Positions 45,874-54,858 of a DNA stretch of 64,000 nt are shown here, piece after piece (positions within the stretch are counted from its first letter, which is position 1; each line of letters begins with the position of its first letter). The stretch is taken from NCBI RefSeq assembly GCF_000332295.1, contig NZ_KB235930.1, forward strand, positions 4,677,895 to 4,741,894. Reading direction: 5' to 3'. The position numbers were made by a program, and so were the translations under genes. Below the pieces are notes generated by a model. The model did no database searches. It saw only the letters and a list, made by a program, of their open reading frames with translations, and was not told the DNA's origin. Source of the DNA: Fortiea contorta PCC 7126 (GTDB taxonomy: Bacteria > Cyanobacteriota > Cyanobacteriia > Cyanobacteriales > Nostocaceae).

Positions 45874-47313
45874 TTAAACATTTTTGAGCTTGGTCACTTC
45901 CAAAGGCAAGAAAATAGTCATAACTTCCCCATATTGAGGACGCTCACGCACAATTAATTTACCACCAATCGCTTGAAATAAATGCTTTGTCGCCGCAATA
46001 TTGAGACTAATTGTCCCCGTTTCCGGTTGAAACATCAGCAATTGACCAAGCGCTCTGCGGATTGGTGGCTTTGCTGGTGTAGCGGTTTTACTGGTATCTT
46101 TGCACTGGGGTTGGGGCGATAATTGCAGTTTGAGTTGATCTCCAGCCGGAATCACCTGTACTTGAATGTGGCTACCTGGAGGTAAGCTGCGAGTGAAATT
46201 CTCCATCAAACCAGTGAGAACCTGATCGAGCATATTCGGATTGCTGACCACGGTTGGTAGTTGTTGAGGTAAAACCACATCTAGAGTTAAGTTTCGCCGT
46301 TGCGCTGCTTGTTGCCAACGAGGTATACTCTGCACCAACACTTGATCTAAAGACATCGGTGTCAATTGAGAGCGTGTAGGTTTCACCGTCGTGGAGGTTT
46401 CTAATTCCGCTGCTTTAAACAGCAATTCCATCCTGTCGATTTGCTCAGTGCACTCATGATCAATCACTTCTAGACGACTGATCACATTCGCAGGTAAATC
46501 GCGCCGCTTCAACAGCAGACGTGTCATCGTGCGAATTGTGGTCAAAGGGGTGCGAACTTCATGAGCAAAAGCTTGCAGCAATTCTACATCAGAACGGGGA
46601 GGCGAAGAAGAAAGAGGAGCACAGGGGTAAGAAGAGAAATTTCCTTTATCTTCCCGCAATTCTTCCTTGCTAACTTCCGGTTGTGTTAATTCTTGCAGTA
46701 AAAACTGGCTGAATTGGCAGACAATCTGATAGTGTGGGGCTATTGGCGAATATTGTTCAGCTACAGTGTCCAGTTCTGTAAAAAAATCTGGATTAGTCAG
46801 CATGACTCGTGCTCCTAAAGCTTGCCAAGCCCGCCGCACTACCTCTGGATCAAAAGAAAAAGAAAATGTTTTCTGACCGTTGTGGTGATTTGCTAATACT
46901 AAAACTAGGCGAAATTTATCTGTAAAAACTAAGCAAAACTGCTCCCTGGCCAAAGGATCGGCTGGTAGTAAAGGTAGCACCGATTCATGAGGAGAGACTT
47001 CATCTATTGTAGCGATCGCCGCTGGCATCTGAAACGGCATCAGCGCCAAAGGGTTAAATGGTTTAGCGGTAAAAGTTACTGTTTGTAAACTCTGAGTCAG
47101 TTGTGGCTGACTGAACAGGGGTGCTGGCGCAGCTAAGACCAATCCTTGGGTTTTTTCACTTGGAACAGTTGCTAATGTCTGCATCAGCAGGTGTTCTGTC
47201 GCTGCTAGACTGACGCGCCATTGCTGTTCTGCTTTGGTTGGTGAACACTCAGCCACATTTGATTGGCTTTCGGCTAAGATTTCGCTAAGACTTGGCAATA
47301 TCCATTCGTACAC
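45874..47313 (-). CDS. Histidine-kinase-like protein with degenerate ATPase domain
   Basis: 479 residues. The N-terminal half resembles the neighbouring kinase-like protein: REQFCLVFTDKFRLVLVLANH matches REYFLLVLSPQFSSLIVA. The phospho-acceptor His251 is present in LLQAFAHEVRTPLTTIRTM (~245-263). The ATPase domain is reduced: the N box is weak (LDQVLTGLMENFTRS, with N372), no DxGxG is found where expected (LKLQLSPQPQCKD), and the G2 loop is not recognisable. It probably cannot bind ATP normally but could be phosphorylated by a partner. It is convergent with that partner. It may also be a conserved cyanobacterial variant with weak activity. Confidence 0.8.
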   Translation of the reverse strand: MYEWILPSLSEILAESQSNVAECSPTKAEQQWRVSLAATEHLLMQTLATVPSEKTQGLVLAAPAPLFSQPQLTQSLQTVTFTAKPFNPLALMPFQMPAAIATIDEVSPHESVLPLLPADPLAREQFCLVFTDKFRLVLVLANHHNGQKTFSFSFDPEVVRRAWQALGARVMLTNPDFFTELDTVAEQYSPIAPHYQIVCQFSQFLLQELTQPEVSKEELREDKGNFSSYPCAPLSSSPPRSDVELLQAFAHEVRTPLTTIRTMTRLLLKRRDLPANVISRLEVIDHECTEQIDRMELLFKAAELETSTTVKPTRSQLTPMSLDQVLVQSIPRWQQAAQRRNLTLDVVLPQQLPTVVSNPNMLDQVLTGLMENFTRSLPPGSHIQVQVIPAGDQLKLQLSPQPQCKDTSKTATPAKPPIRRALGQLLMFQPETGTISLNIAATKHLFQAIGGKLIVRERPQYGEVMTIFLPLEVTKLKNV

Positions 47314-48143
47314 AAGCTTTCACCCCTTAATTGCATAATGACCAACAGCTTCTAGGTCAGGCATTCCCGTACTAATTATGAGGTTATAGTTATTTCTGCA
47401 CTAGCGAAAGTCGTAGAACCGAACAACATGGGCGCAATTCCCCCTAGGGCGTGTTTTCATTAAGAGGGAACAGGGAACTCTTAACAGGGAACAGGGAAAT
47501 CCCCATATTTAAAGGGGATTTGAAGCGGACGTATTTTGTCTGGCGCTGTGCGTCACAAAAAAAATGTTTTTATTTTTTTCATCAATAAATTCAGGGGCTT
47601 CAAACCCATATTCTTCGGGGCTTGGTGACATCCTATACTGCCACGAATTTAAATTATTTATTAACTAATAAAAACAAACTATTGCCAATCCAATCAACTA
47701 GACAATTAAGTAAGTTGATTTTTCATTAAGACTACTGAATATCAATGCTATTTTTTATCTCAATTTCTCTTTTGCGTCTATATCCTTTCTTCAGTCAAAG
47801 CATAATTGCTCATAAAACCCCGACATCAAAAGACTTTCAAGTTTATTACTTGCCAGATCATAAGATTATATGAAAAAATGTGTTAAATCTGTGCAAATTT
47901 GATAGCATCAATTAACCATTGTTGGCTGCATACTCGCTCTTTGCATCTAACACTTGGTATCTAATGTCAAGCTATACTCAACAGGATAATGTACTGAAAT
48001 AAAATTGGTTATTTTGTGGCATCTATACCAATTTAAATTTTCAGTAACCTGATTGTTTTAGCTGTTCTGTGATGACAAATTTAATTGTTATTTAACATTC
48101 GCTCCTCAACGTGACACACAACTGAATTAATTCCATCAAGTAC
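47314..48143. other. 830-bp intergenic stretch left of the IS
   Basis: It contains gggaacaggga-type repeats near 47,465-47,500 and an AAATCCCC/GGGGATTT hairpin near 47,496-47,522, then AT-rich DNA. The missing end of the interrupted cas8a1 gene is not recognisable here; the minus-strand continuation past the IS stops after about 20 codons. Confidence 0.5.
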
Positions 48144-48199
48144 CTGGAGGGGAGACGAAACAGCCTAAAAAGCTTGGTGTATAAGATGGGTAGCGTTTT

Positions 48200-49392
48200 G
48201 TGATAGAAAAAGGTAGGTCTAGTTTTGTCAATAAGACCTACTTAATGATAATGTTAGCTATATTGTACCAAAAGCACTTAAAAAGTCAATTGAGTTTAGC
48301 AGAATATCTGTTGCTAAAAATTTTGATACATCTGTTGCAGTCAATCAAAGAAGTAACTTTAGAAAAATTAGCGAATGCGCTACCTTTGGGAATTAAATTT
48401 GAAAGCAGAAGAAAAAGAATACAAAGATTTTTATCATTACCAAATCTCACAATTGAAAAAGTTTGGTTGCCAATTATTCAAGAACTAATAGCAAACTACT
48501 TCCAGAATGAAAAAATTATTTATATAGCAATTGATAGGACTAATTGGAGTCGGATAAACTTATTAATGGTCAGCGTGATTTGGGATAAAAGAGCCATACC
48601 AATATATTTTAGTTTGCTGCCCAAATTAGGTAGTAGTAATCTCACGGAACAGCAGAAAATATTATCGCCAGTTATAGCAATATTGAAAGATTATAAAATC
48701 TGTGTGTTGGGGGATAGAGAATTTTGCTCGGTAAAACTAGCAAAGTACCTTCAGAGCAAGGATGTATATTTTTGTTTGCGATTGAAAAAGAATGAATTTG
48801 TAGAAATTAAACAAGATATGTTTATGGAGTTAAGCAGTTTAGGATTAACTCCTGGAGTATCTTTTTTATCAAGGGAGTTAAGGTAACAAAGACTCAGGGT
48901 TTTATCAGTTTTAATGTGGCTGGTAAGTGGCAACGTAAAATTAACGGAGTAGCACCCAAAGAAGCATGGTTTATTTTAACAAATTTTGACACCCTAGAGT
49001 CAGCAATTGCTGCTTACAAAAAGCGATTTGATATTGAAGAAATGTTTAGAGATTTCAAAACAGGTGGCTATAACTTAGAAAACACTAATGTTCAAGGTGA
49101 ACGTTTTATTTCTCTAGTTTTGTTGATAGCGATCGCTTACACCTCTGCAACAATTAATGGTCAACTTATTAAACGCAAAGGAATCCAAAAATATATAGCT
49201 CGGATTAAAGAAAGGAGTCGTTCTCAACGGAGACACAGTAGTTTTTATATCGGCTTATATGGTCAAACATGGGTACATTTCAAGGATAGCTGTATTGATT
49301 TAGTCACACAATTAATGAGAATTAATCGTAATAAGTGGAAGCATTATCAACAAGGTTTAAGAGCCATGAAGCTTATTGAATCTATATTGTAG
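48200..49392 (+). pseudogene. IS4-family transposase split by a -1 frame change
   Basis: The first part (48200-48886) carries the first catalytic Asp in YIAIDRTNW (D112) and the second in CVLGDREF (D172). It ends at a stop soon after 48868. The second part (from about 48869; ATG at 48916) continues with the IS4 signature Y-x2-R-x3-E-x6-K in YKKRFDIEEMFRDFK, which supplies the third catalytic residue. The frames join at the run t48862-t48867 followed by a. There T_TTT_TTA is exactly in register for -1 slippage, so the break could be programmed frameshifting rather than decay. It is labelled pseudogene because no single frame is intact. Confidence 0.75.
48862..48868 (+). promoter_or_regulatory. 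T_TTT_TTA slippery heptamer in the transposase
   Basis: In the upstream frame the codons are TCT TTT TTA. A one-base backward slip gives TTT TTT ATC and joins the second frame. It is the classic X_XXY_YYZ pattern. No downstream pseudoknot has been checked. Confidence 0.5.
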
Positions 49393-50079
49393 CTTATTTC
49401 GTCTCCCCTTCAGTACACAAACATAAGTCTGTTCTCGCTCTATCTGAGAGCGTAAGAAAAATATCGGACAAGCCACCATTAGAAAATGCAGTAAAATTAC
49501 CTTGCTAGGTTCATCTTCTAGTAGTCTGGAACCTTTAAGCGCTCCTGGAATCATAAACTGAGAAATGAATGCTGTTTCTGGGAATTGCTCTGTTGGCTCT
49601 TGTGAAGAATTTTTGAGTTTTTCTAGCAACCCCGTCCCTTGAGCTTTTTGATGTGCATAACTATCAATAGCTTTATAGGTCAATTTTTGAGGTGATGCTG
49701 ACTCTGCTACTTTTACGTCAAAGCTTCGCGGAGTTTTCTCGCCAGGGCGCATCTTGGGATGCTGTAAAAAGGTAGCACATAATCCGTTATGAATTGCAAT
49801 TTTTAATTCTATTTCGTCAGACGGAATGAACTGCCCTGGTAAATCTATGATTTTTTCAGAAGTTAACCTAAAGGAAGCTTCCAGGATTTGTTTTAAAGCT
49901 GAATGATCTGTAAGATTATCCCAATATAAGCGAACTTGTAGGCGTTCTACTTCAGTTTTAATATCCATTGGTGCTGCATTTCCCCAAGCCCGAATTGTTG
50001 CTGCTAGCCCTCCTAAAGCAGCACGGTGGTAAATCGTATAGCCTAGATCATCTAATCGGTATAATAATTCCAGTCCCAT
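49357..50079 (-). pseudogene. cas8a1: Truncated type I Cas8a1 (Cmx1-like), 3' end replaced by IS
   Basis: Residues 1-222 are native, residues 223-240 are read from the IS4 end. The N-terminus (MGLELLYRLDDLGYTIYHRAALGGLAATI) and IDLPGQF, ATFLQHPKMRPGEK, YKAIDSYAHQ, MIPGALKG and LLHFLMVACPIFFLRS fit the Cas8a1 of subtype I-A-like (MYXAN) systems. Cas8 is the large Cascade subunit that recognises the PAM. With the C-terminal part missing it is presumably inactive. It is coupled to cas6 (4-bp gap). No cas7, cas5, cas3 or CRISPR array is in the window. The subtype call rests on remembered motifs. Confidence 0.75.
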
Positions 50080-50083
50080 TTTA

Positions 50084-50707
50084 TTAATTTATAGGTACAA
50101 AAATGCCACAGCCCATACGGTGTTTTCCACCTAATCCATGTTGTTGTAACTTTAGAGAGTCTTTTGGGTTGAGACCGGAAATTTCCACCCCAAAACCAAC
50201 ATTAATATGCCCTTTAATTTGAATGACTCGCCGTGCCAAACCTCCAGATGGATTTGAAGCAATGCTTACATCACCTTTGATTCCTAAATGAACAAGTTGA
50301 GCTATTGCTGCTTTGAGAAAAAACTCTGGTTCTAAGTATTTACTAATCACAACTATTCGTGCAGTAAGCTTTGGAGAAGGCTGTAACATTAGTACCTGTG
50401 GTGTATATAGTCGGATATAGTTTCCTTTAATATTAAAGCTGCTTCCAGCTAGTGGAAAAACTTGAGGAATCCTGTCTACAGGCAATCGCAGCTTGACTCG
50501 AGAATTTTTTGTAAGCTTGATGCTGCCTTGCTTATCTGGAATGCCGTTAATGCTATGAATACTGAGCCAGGATTGTCCGTGGATTTTTGGTACTTGAGTT
50601 GAGATTGCTGAGTATAGACCGTAGCCGTGATCCAGGGGTAACTTTTCTCCAGAAAGCTCAAAACTTAAATCAGCATATGGGGCTTCCTGAATCAAAGTAG
50701 AAATCAT
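50084..50707 (-). CDS. cas6: CRISPR RNA endonuclease Cas6 (Cmx6-like), orphan
   Basis: 207 residues. Features are an N-terminal catalytic-type His in LPLDHGYGLYSAIS (His27), a central beta domain, and the Gly-rich loop GLGGKHRMGCGIFVPI at the C-terminus that is characteristic of Cas6. It processes the pre-crRNA repeat. It lies upstream of the truncated cas8a1 and is intact. With the rest of the system gone it may act on a CRISPR array elsewhere or be a relic. Confidence 0.8.
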   Translation of the reverse strand: MISTLIQEAPYADLSFELSGEKLPLDHGYGLYSAISTQVPKIHGQSWLSIHSINGIPDKQGSIKLTKNSRVKLRLPVDRIPQVFPLAGSSFNIKGNYIRLYTPQVLMLQPSPKLTARIVVISKYLEPEFFLKAAIAQLVHLGIKGDVSIASNPSGGLARRVIQIKGHINVGFGVEISGLNPKDSLKLQQHGLGGKHRMGCGIFVPIN

Positions 50708-50785
50708 ACGTTTACCTAAAGTTCATGGGTATGTAGCGACCATAGCGCCACTAAAGCCTACTTGAGATAATATCAATACCTTTGC

Positions 50786-51158
50786 CAATTTCAAAGGGCA
50801 AGTTGACAATGGATTTCCTTTGTGGCGTCGCTGAATCAAAATATGAATCAGGCGATCGCTGCAATCAGACAACTGTCGCACATCTTGGCCTGATAAACAA
50901 ATTAACTTATATGGTGCAGGTGAGAAATCTGGTACATTTGATTTCTTTAGAGAAGCTATCGTTGGTAAAACTAGAGCTAGTCGCACAGACTACAATTCCA
51001 GTGAAGATGATCTGGTATTAGTACGCCAAGTAGGTAAAGATCCGAATGCACTAGGTTATTTCGGGTTTGCTTATTAGAAAGACAACCAAACGTGGTTAAA
51101 AGCTCTTGCAATTGACGGTGGCAAAGGTGTAGTACTGCCGTCGTATCAAGCAGTGTAA
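50786..51158 (+). pseudogene. pstS: Broken fragment of phosphate-binding protein PstS
   Basis: In pieces the + strand reads like PstS: GKLTMDFLC and GDRCNQ (near 50,790-50,870), then in another frame SWPDKQINLYGAG and SGTFDFFREAIVGKTRASRTDYNSSEDD, NALGYFGFAY, a TAG stop at 51075-51077, and IDGGKGVVLPSYQAV. That needs at least one frameshift (about 50,870) and one nonsense codon. Only the C-terminal half of the gene is present. It is divergent from cas6 in the decayed region. Confidence 0.75.
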
Positions 51159-51472
51159 AAATCTGAGTATTAACCCTTAGCTCGACCTTGTTGATTTACG
51201 TTAATGCTGAGTCTGTACAAAATAAGCGAGAAATAAAAGAATTTAACGCTTAACGCACCTACAATTAGGGTATCTTGTGGCTAATCCTCGCTCTCTCCTA
51301 CTTTTAAACCCTTGCATAATCGTAACACACCCTACTTAATATGTACTTCATAAATAGGTTTTCAATCCTTTTTTTAATAGCCTTTGATATTAGTATTAAC
51401 TAACCTTTCCAGAGAAGCTGGGAACCAAAAACGATTATGATTACAGTTTGTAATGTCCTATGTATTCGCTGT
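51159..51472. other. Noncoding stretch after the pstS remnant
   Basis: About 314 bp with acgcacctac/acacaccctac-type fragments of the dispersed repeat family also seen at 6005. No gene is supported. Confidence 0.45.
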
Positions 51473-51568
51473 CTATAACGAGAATTTTATGTTAACGGTT
51501 AACGTAAGTAATGCAAAACTAGCTACGGCTCCGCTTAATAGTATCTTAACGCCTGTATTAATGTTCAT
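51473..51568 (-). CDS. Possible small membrane protein (31 residues)
   Basis: ATG at 51568 with GGAG about 7 bases upstream, product MNINTGVKILLSGAVASFAL and on to a TAG at 51473-51475. A single hydrophobic helix. It lies downstream of the RND pump gene on the same strand. No homologue is known to me, so this is tentative. Confidence 0.35.
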   Translation of the reverse strand: MNINTGVKILLSGAVASFALLTLTVNIKFSL

Positions 51569-51673
51569 TTTTACTCTCCATTACTTTGTTAAGCTAGTAG
51601 TTTTTCTTAAGACTAAAGTCATTCTAAACCCTTCAGTTAGGTAGAGAGTCAAGTAATAAATTAAAAAATTTAC

Positions 51674-54600
51674 TTAATGTTTCCTTATGTACTGCTTCTT
51701 GAAAATACGGGAAAATAACTGAGTTCCATCATCTACTACCGAATGCATAACCGGAATGACAATCAGAGTGAGTAGAGTGGAGATGCTTAATCCTCCCAGA
51801 ATCACTGTAGCGATTGGTGAGTATGCATCCATTCCAGTATCAGGGAAAAACGCCAGTCGAATAATCACTACTAAAGTGATAATTACTGTCATCAAAATCG
51901 GCTTGAGTCTGATAGGGGCTGCTTCCCGAATAGCGACATCTCTAGGAATTTTCTGCCGACGTTTTGTCAAAATTAAATCAATCAGCAAGATTGCTCCAGC
52001 CACATCAATTCCTGACAGAATGATAATCCCTAAAATAGAAACTGTCGAAAATGTCTGCCCAGCTAGCAATAAAGCTCCAAATACTCCCGCTAGTTCTAAG
52101 GGAATTGACAGCATCATGTTAAGCGGCTGGATGAATGAGCCAAACTGAACTACTAAGATGAGATAAATAAGTACTAGGGAAAGCACAAGCCCTCTAAGCA
52201 ACCGAGCGAACTCAATCATCATGTCGGTCATATCACCCATTGAGTCCAGACCATATCCAGGGGGAAAATTAAGTTCAGCACCAGCTTGCATTGCCACTGT
52301 CATTGATAGATCCATCGAGGCTGGAGCGTGCTTACGATAAAATCCATTGACGTAGACTACCCGACGACCATTGACATGTTCAATTAGGCTAGGCCCCTTA
52401 CGACTCTCAAGAGTAACAACTGTATTGAGAGGCACTTGTTTTCCATCTTTTGTTGTGAGGTAAGTTGCAGCTAAGTCTTCAGCGTTCCCTCGGTCTTTCT
52501 GTCCGTAGCGCACTAAGATGGAGTTCAGTCTACGATTAGGTAAATTATAGTACTGTTGAGTATATCCCCCCTGCAAGGCGTAACGAGCTTGTTCAGTCAC
52601 TTCTGCAACACTAAGTCCCAGTTCCATCGCGCGACGGCGATCAACTTTTAGTTGATATTCAGGCTGAGTCATTGTCGAACTAGTGTGAGCCATTTTTAAT
52701 CCAGGAGTTTTCTCGGCAATGCTTAAAACTTGGTCGGCGAGGCGGTGTAAAATATCTAAATCCTCCCCATAGACTGCGAGCTGCACAGGCGCGGCGGAAG
52801 TAGCCATGACATCTACTCCCATTGGTTGCATAGCAATACGTCGGATACCAGGAATGGTACGACGAGCAAGAGCTTCTACAGCATCAATCACTTGCCAGAT
52901 ATCGCGGGTTCTTTCGCCTCGGTCTTTGAGAGTCACAATCATTGAGGCGCTGTTTACCCCACCCATGCTATAACCACTGAAATAAGTGCTGTTATTGGTT
53001 AGTTCAAACCCTACTTCTGAAGAGACTTTCTCAACTTCCGGCTGCTTTTGGAGAATCTGCTCAAAGTTTTGGGCGATCGCATCAGTCTTGGCAAAAGATA
53101 TCCCTGCAAGAGCTTCCACAGTCACCATAAATTGACCAGAGTCCGCCAAAGGCATCATCTCTTGACCTACAAAAGGGTACAAACTGTAGCCCAAGTAGAT
53201 GAAAGCGATCGCCACAGCTAAAACCATTCCTCGATTTTTTAATGCCAAATCCAGCAGAGATGCATAGCTTCTTTCCAACCACCCAAAACCCTTACGAAAT
53301 GGAGTAAGTAGCCTTGGGAGCAAGGTTTGCTTGTGTAAATCATGCTCGGAGTGAGGTTTTAAAAAGTAGGCTGCCATCAGGGGTGTCAAAGTTAGTGACA
53401 CAATTAGGGAAGCTAACAGGGCATAAATAATTGGCCAGACAATACCGACAAACATTATTCCTGTTAGTCCGCCAGCAAAAGTCATCGGAGCTAATGCCGC
53501 AACCATCACCGCAGTAGCTGCGGCGATCGCCAAAAATACTTCCTGTGTTCCTTCAATCGCTGCGTGGAAAGGCTTTCTACCCTGTTTCAGCTGGCGCTCG
53601 ACTGATTCAATCACTACAATCGAGTCATCTACTAGCCGCCCAATCGCTAACAGCACGCCAATCAGGGTCGAAGAATTCAAGGACATTCCCATCGGCACAA
53701 ACGGCAGAATCGACATTGCCAATGAGGTGGGAATGGAGATGAGTACCATTGCCGTTGCCCGAAAATCTTCTAGAAAAACCAGAATCACCAGCCCTGCCAA
53801 AGCTACACTGATAAGTAGCTCTGCAATCGTGCCTTCTTTGATAATCTCCACCAAATGGGAGTTGTCGTAGGCTTCTTTAAATTCAACCCCTGGATACTGA
53901 GTTTGGATACGCTTGAGTTCAGTGCGGATGCGCTCAATGACTTGGGGAGAACTAGCATCCGGCTTTTGGATAATATTGATTCCTAATGCTGGTGAGCCGT
54001 TGTAGCGATAGCCACTACGCCGTTCTTCATAGGTATCTTTGACGGTAGCTACATCTCGGACATAAACAATGCGATCGCCTTGATTAAAAATCGGATAATC
54101 TAAGACGGTCTGGCTACCTAGAGCGCGTTCATCACTACGCACTACGATTTCACGATCGCCTTTGGTTAATACTCCAGCACCCTTGGAAACATTGTTACGG
54201 TCGATTGCATCCCGCACCTGCACAATTGAAAGACCGTAGGCTGCTAACTTTTCTCGGTCTACGATTATTTGCAGTTGCCGTCGGTATCCGCCAAAAATAG
54301 ATACAGCCTGAACATCAGGTACTTGTTTCAGCCGATCAACTAAGATATTGTCCGCAAAATCCCGTAGACGTACCGAATCCCAGCTTTCCCCCCGCAAAGC
54401 TAAGGTCAGAACTGGACGGTTAAGAGGATCAATGGGCAGAACCCAATAAGAGCGTGTGTCAAAGCCATTAATAGGTATATCGCCTTCCGCCGATTTCATC
54501 ACACTTTGTACGGCCCCAAGCGATCGCTGCATATCTTGACCCCAAGCAAACTGCACTGTCACCAGTGACATATCCTGCTGGGAACTAGAGCGGACAAAGC

Positions 54601-54841
54601 GCACACCGTCTAGTACTGTCATCCGCTGCTCAATTGGCTTACTAATGTAAGTCTCCACTTCTTGGGGAGGTGAACTAGGAGCCATTGTCACAATAGCAAC
54701 TAGAGGACTCTGTAGGTAGGGCATCATCCGCACTGGTAGCTGAAATAGCGCCAGGACTGCTAAGGCAAGAATACCGACATATAAGGCTAACAAAATCACT
54801 GGGTTCTGGATCGACCAGCGAGGAATTGAACCGATTTTCAT
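51674..54841 (-). CDS. RND-family efflux pump, inner-membrane component
   Basis: 1055 residues. A tripartite efflux permease with the RND plan: membrane segment 1 at ~12-30, a large periplasmic loop, segments 2-6, a second loop and segments 8-12. The proton-relay Asp pair is in AIGRLVDDSIVVIESVE near residue 400. Twin periplasmic loops contain YISKPIEQRM and SMIVTLKDRGERTRD. It could be an HAE1-type or a metal (HME) pump; the Met-rich partner protein and MerR regulator favour metal export. It is downstream of the fusion protein (17-bp gap), so it belongs to a MerR-MFP-RND operon. Confidence 0.85.
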   Translation of the reverse strand: MKIGSIPRWSIQNPVILLALYVGILALAVLALFQLPVRMMPYLQSPLVAIVTMAPSSPPQEVETYISKPIEQRMTVLDGVRFVRSSSQQDMSLVTVQFAWGQDMQRSLGAVQSVMKSAEGDIPINGFDTRSYWVLPIDPLNRPVLTLALRGESWDSVRLRDFADNILVDRLKQVPDVQAVSIFGGYRRQLQIIVDREKLAAYGLSIVQVRDAIDRNNVSKGAGVLTKGDREIVVRSDERALGSQTVLDYPIFNQGDRIVYVRDVATVKDTYEERRSGYRYNGSPALGINIIQKPDASSPQVIERIRTELKRIQTQYPGVEFKEAYDNSHLVEIIKEGTIAELLISVALAGLVILVFLEDFRATAMVLISIPTSLAMSILPFVPMGMSLNSSTLIGVLLAIGRLVDDSIVVIESVERQLKQGRKPFHAAIEGTQEVFLAIAAATAVMVAALAPMTFAGGLTGIMFVGIVWPIIYALLASLIVSLTLTPLMAAYFLKPHSEHDLHKQTLLPRLLTPFRKGFGWLERSYASLLDLALKNRGMVLAVAIAFIYLGYSLYPFVGQEMMPLADSGQFMVTVEALAGISFAKTDAIAQNFEQILQKQPEVEKVSSEVGFELTNNSTYFSGYSMGGVNSASMIVTLKDRGERTRDIWQVIDAVEALARRTIPGIRRIAMQPMGVDVMATSAAPVQLAVYGEDLDILHRLADQVLSIAEKTPGLKMAHTSSTMTQPEYQLKVDRRRAMELGLSVAEVTEQARYALQGGYTQQYYNLPNRRLNSILVRYGQKDRGNAEDLAATYLTTKDGKQVPLNTVVTLESRKGPSLIEHVNGRRVVYVNGFYRKHAPASMDLSMTVAMQAGAELNFPPGYGLDSMGDMTDMMIEFARLLRGLVLSLVLIYLILVVQFGSFIQPLNMMLSIPLELAGVFGALLLAGQTFSTVSILGIIILSGIDVAGAILLIDLILTKRRQKIPRDVAIREAAPIRLKPILMTVIITLVVIIRLAFFPDTGMDAYSPIATVILGGLSISTLLTLIVIPVMHSVVDDGTQLFSRIFKKQYIRKH

Positions 54842-54858
54842 CTGGAAAGCTCCTGAAC

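Larger units (their letters stand above)
48144..49413 (+). mobile_element. IS4-family insertion sequence (1270 bp)
   Basis: Imperfect inverted ends CTGGAGGGGAGACGAAA (48144-48160) and its counterpart TTTCGTCTCCCCTTCAG (49397-49413). It contains one transposase reading interrupted by a frame change. Only a 3-bp repeat (tac) flanks it, so a target duplication is not established. The right end lies inside the cas8a1 frame: the last 18 residues of the truncated Cas8 are translated IS DNA. Confidence 0.85.

Noticed and set aside
47314-50707. A CRISPR-associated transposon (CAST)
   Set aside because: The transposase is a lone IS4-type gene between its own ends, with no tnsB, tnsC or tniQ. It interrupts cas8a1 rather than carrying it.
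51453-51644. Plus-strand 63-codon frame
   Set aside because: It lies opposite a better small frame with a GGAG site, and its product has no recognisable feature.
47314-51670. A CRISPR array near the cas genes
   Set aside because: No regularly spaced direct repeats of 25-40 bp were found in the spacers. Repeats present are short heptamers.
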